Positions 63,212-64,000 of a DNA stretch of 64,000 nt are shown here, in pieces (within the stretch, counting starts at the first letter, position 1; each line of letters starts with the position of its first letter). The translations under genes and the position numbers were made by a program. Below the pieces are notes generated by a model, which worked only from the letters and a program-made list of their open reading frames with translations, had not been told where the DNA came from and did no database searches. This stretch comes from Bradyrhizobium guangzhouense (GTDB taxonomy: Bacteria; Pseudomonadota; Alphaproteobacteria; Rhizobiales; Xanthobacteraceae), in NCBI RefSeq assembly GCF_004114955.1, contig NZ_CP030053.1, positions 4,216,001-4,280,000 of the forward strand, read 5' to 3'.

Positions 63212-64000
63212 ATGGTCGACAAGCAACGCATCATTCCGCTGATCGTGGCCACTGCTCTCTTCATGGAGAACATGGATTCCACCGTCATCGCCACCTCGCT
63301 GCCGGCGATCGCGGCCGACATCGGCACCAGCCCGCTGACGCTGAAGCTTGCGATCACCTCCTACCTCTTGTCGCTCGCCGTATTCATCCCCGCGAGCGGC
63401 TGGACCGCTGACAGGTTTGGCGCGCGGATGGTGTTCGCGATCGCGGTTGGCGTGTTCATGATCGGCTCGGTTGGCTGCGCGCTGTCAGGCTCGGTCACCG
63501 ACTTCGTGATCGCGCGCATCCTGCAGGGCATGGGCGGCGCGATGATGACGCCGGTCGGGCGCCTCGTGCTGCTGCGCTCGGTCGACAAGAGCGCGCTCGT
63601 CAACGCGATGGCCTGGGTGACGGTGCCCGCCCTGATCGGTCCCGTGATCGGCCCGCCGCTCGGCGGTTTCATCACGACCTACGCGTCGTGGCACTGGATC
63701 TTCCTGATCAACATTCCGATCGGGCTGCTCGGCATCTTCATGGCCTTGAAGTTCATCGATCCGATCAAGAGCGAGACGCAGGAGAAATTCGATCTCTACG
63801 GCATGGTGCTCGCAGGTATCGGGCTTGCCGGCATCGCGTTCGGTCTTTCGGTCGCTGGCCTCAATCTGTTGCCGTGGAGCACGGTGGCGGCCCTGGTCGC
63901 GGGCGGCGCGATCTCGATGACGCTCTACGTCATTCATGCCCGGCGGACCGGCTCGCCGGTGCTGGATTTCTCGCTGCTGACCTTGCCGACCTTGCGCGCG
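63212..64000 (+). CDS. DHA2-type MFS drug:proton antiporter (partial, 5' part)
   Basis: The frame is open from ATG 63212 to the window end (263 codons). It begins MVDKQRIIPLIVATALFMEN, followed by the DHA2 motif MDSTVIATSLPAIAADIG, then WTADRFGARMVF between helices 2 and 3 and GPVIGPPLGGFITTYASWHWIFLINIPIG, the signature of the 14-helix EmrB/QacA family. The C-terminal half is missing because of the window edge. Confidence 0.9.
   Translation, partial: MVDKQRIIPLIVATALFMENMDSTVIATSLPAIAADIGTSPLTLKLAITSYLLSLAVFIPASGWTADRFGARMVFAIAVGVFMIGSVGCALSGSVTDFVIARILQGMGGAMMTPVGRLVLLRSVDKSALVNAMAWVTVPALIGPVIGPPLGGFITTYASWHWIFLINIPIGLLGIFMALKFIDPIKSETQEKFDLYGMVLAGIGLAGIAFGLSVAGLNLLPWSTVAALVAGGAISMTLYVIHARRTGSPVLDFSLLTLPTLRA

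Overview
The window is about 64 kb of GC-rich chromosomal DNA from an alphaproteobacterium, most likely Bradyrhizobium or a close relative. The reasons are the high GC content with strong GC bias at third codon positions, the order dnaB-alr-...-radA-cvpA-purF, the many branched-chain-amino-acid-type ABC components, and several families of short dispersed intergenic repeats of a kind common in this genus. The genus is inferred from pattern recognition, not from a database search. Coding density is high. I saw no rRNA, tRNA, CRISPR array, integrase or transposase.

Layout. 1-13.6 kb: the tail of dnaB, alr, a small secreted Cys-rich protein, an exonuclease III, a GFA-type zinc protein, a TauE/SafE permease, then a two-gene unit of a periplasmic sugar-binding-type protein with a membrane GGDEF-EAL protein, followed by radA, cvpA, purF, an SDR and an orphan ABC substrate-binding protein. 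13.7-21.4 kb: der, a proline-rich lipoprotein, a YfgM-like TPR protein, an acyl-CoA synthetase, NnrU, a secreted protein and prfC. 21.5-23.6 kb: an SMR exporter of the Gdx/SugE type behind a well-formed guanidine-II (mini-ykkC) riboswitch, then a Pit phosphate permease with its DUF47 partner. 23.7-28.4 kb: a complete liv-type ABC operon (livG-livF-binding protein-livH-livM).

28.7-45 kb is accessory and regulatory: a PAS-like protein, an Spx/ArsC-like protein, CsaA, TetR plus TauE, a GST, DUF429, an ECF sigma operon with two CxxC proteins, a serine hydrolase, a GNAT, a Lin0512 protein, a ClC-type channel with CBS domains, an acetolactate-synthase-like enzyme, a PadR-methyltransferase pair, a YjbR protein, a MarR-GNAT fusion and an MFS carrier. 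45-52.7 kb: a helicase remnant, a peptide-deformylase-like protein with altered active-site motifs, an SRPBCC-ArsR pair, a LysR and an AraC/GyrI regulator, small stress-type enzymes, and an HNH endonuclease with a PUA/EVE-like N-terminus beside the 3' end of guaA. 52.7-64 kb: guaA, small proteins, a cold-shock gene with a strong terminator, rsmB-type methyltransferase, MAPEG, metallophosphoesterase, an MDR reductase, guaB and the start of a DHA2-type MFS gene.

Several short palindromes lie at regulator genes and look like their operators (PadR, MarR-GNAT, ArsR, TetR). The most useful leads are the guanidine-II riboswitch, the binding-protein/GGDEF-EAL module, the altered deformylase, the possible second PadR target (the ClC channel), the ECF operon and the solitary HNH endonuclease.
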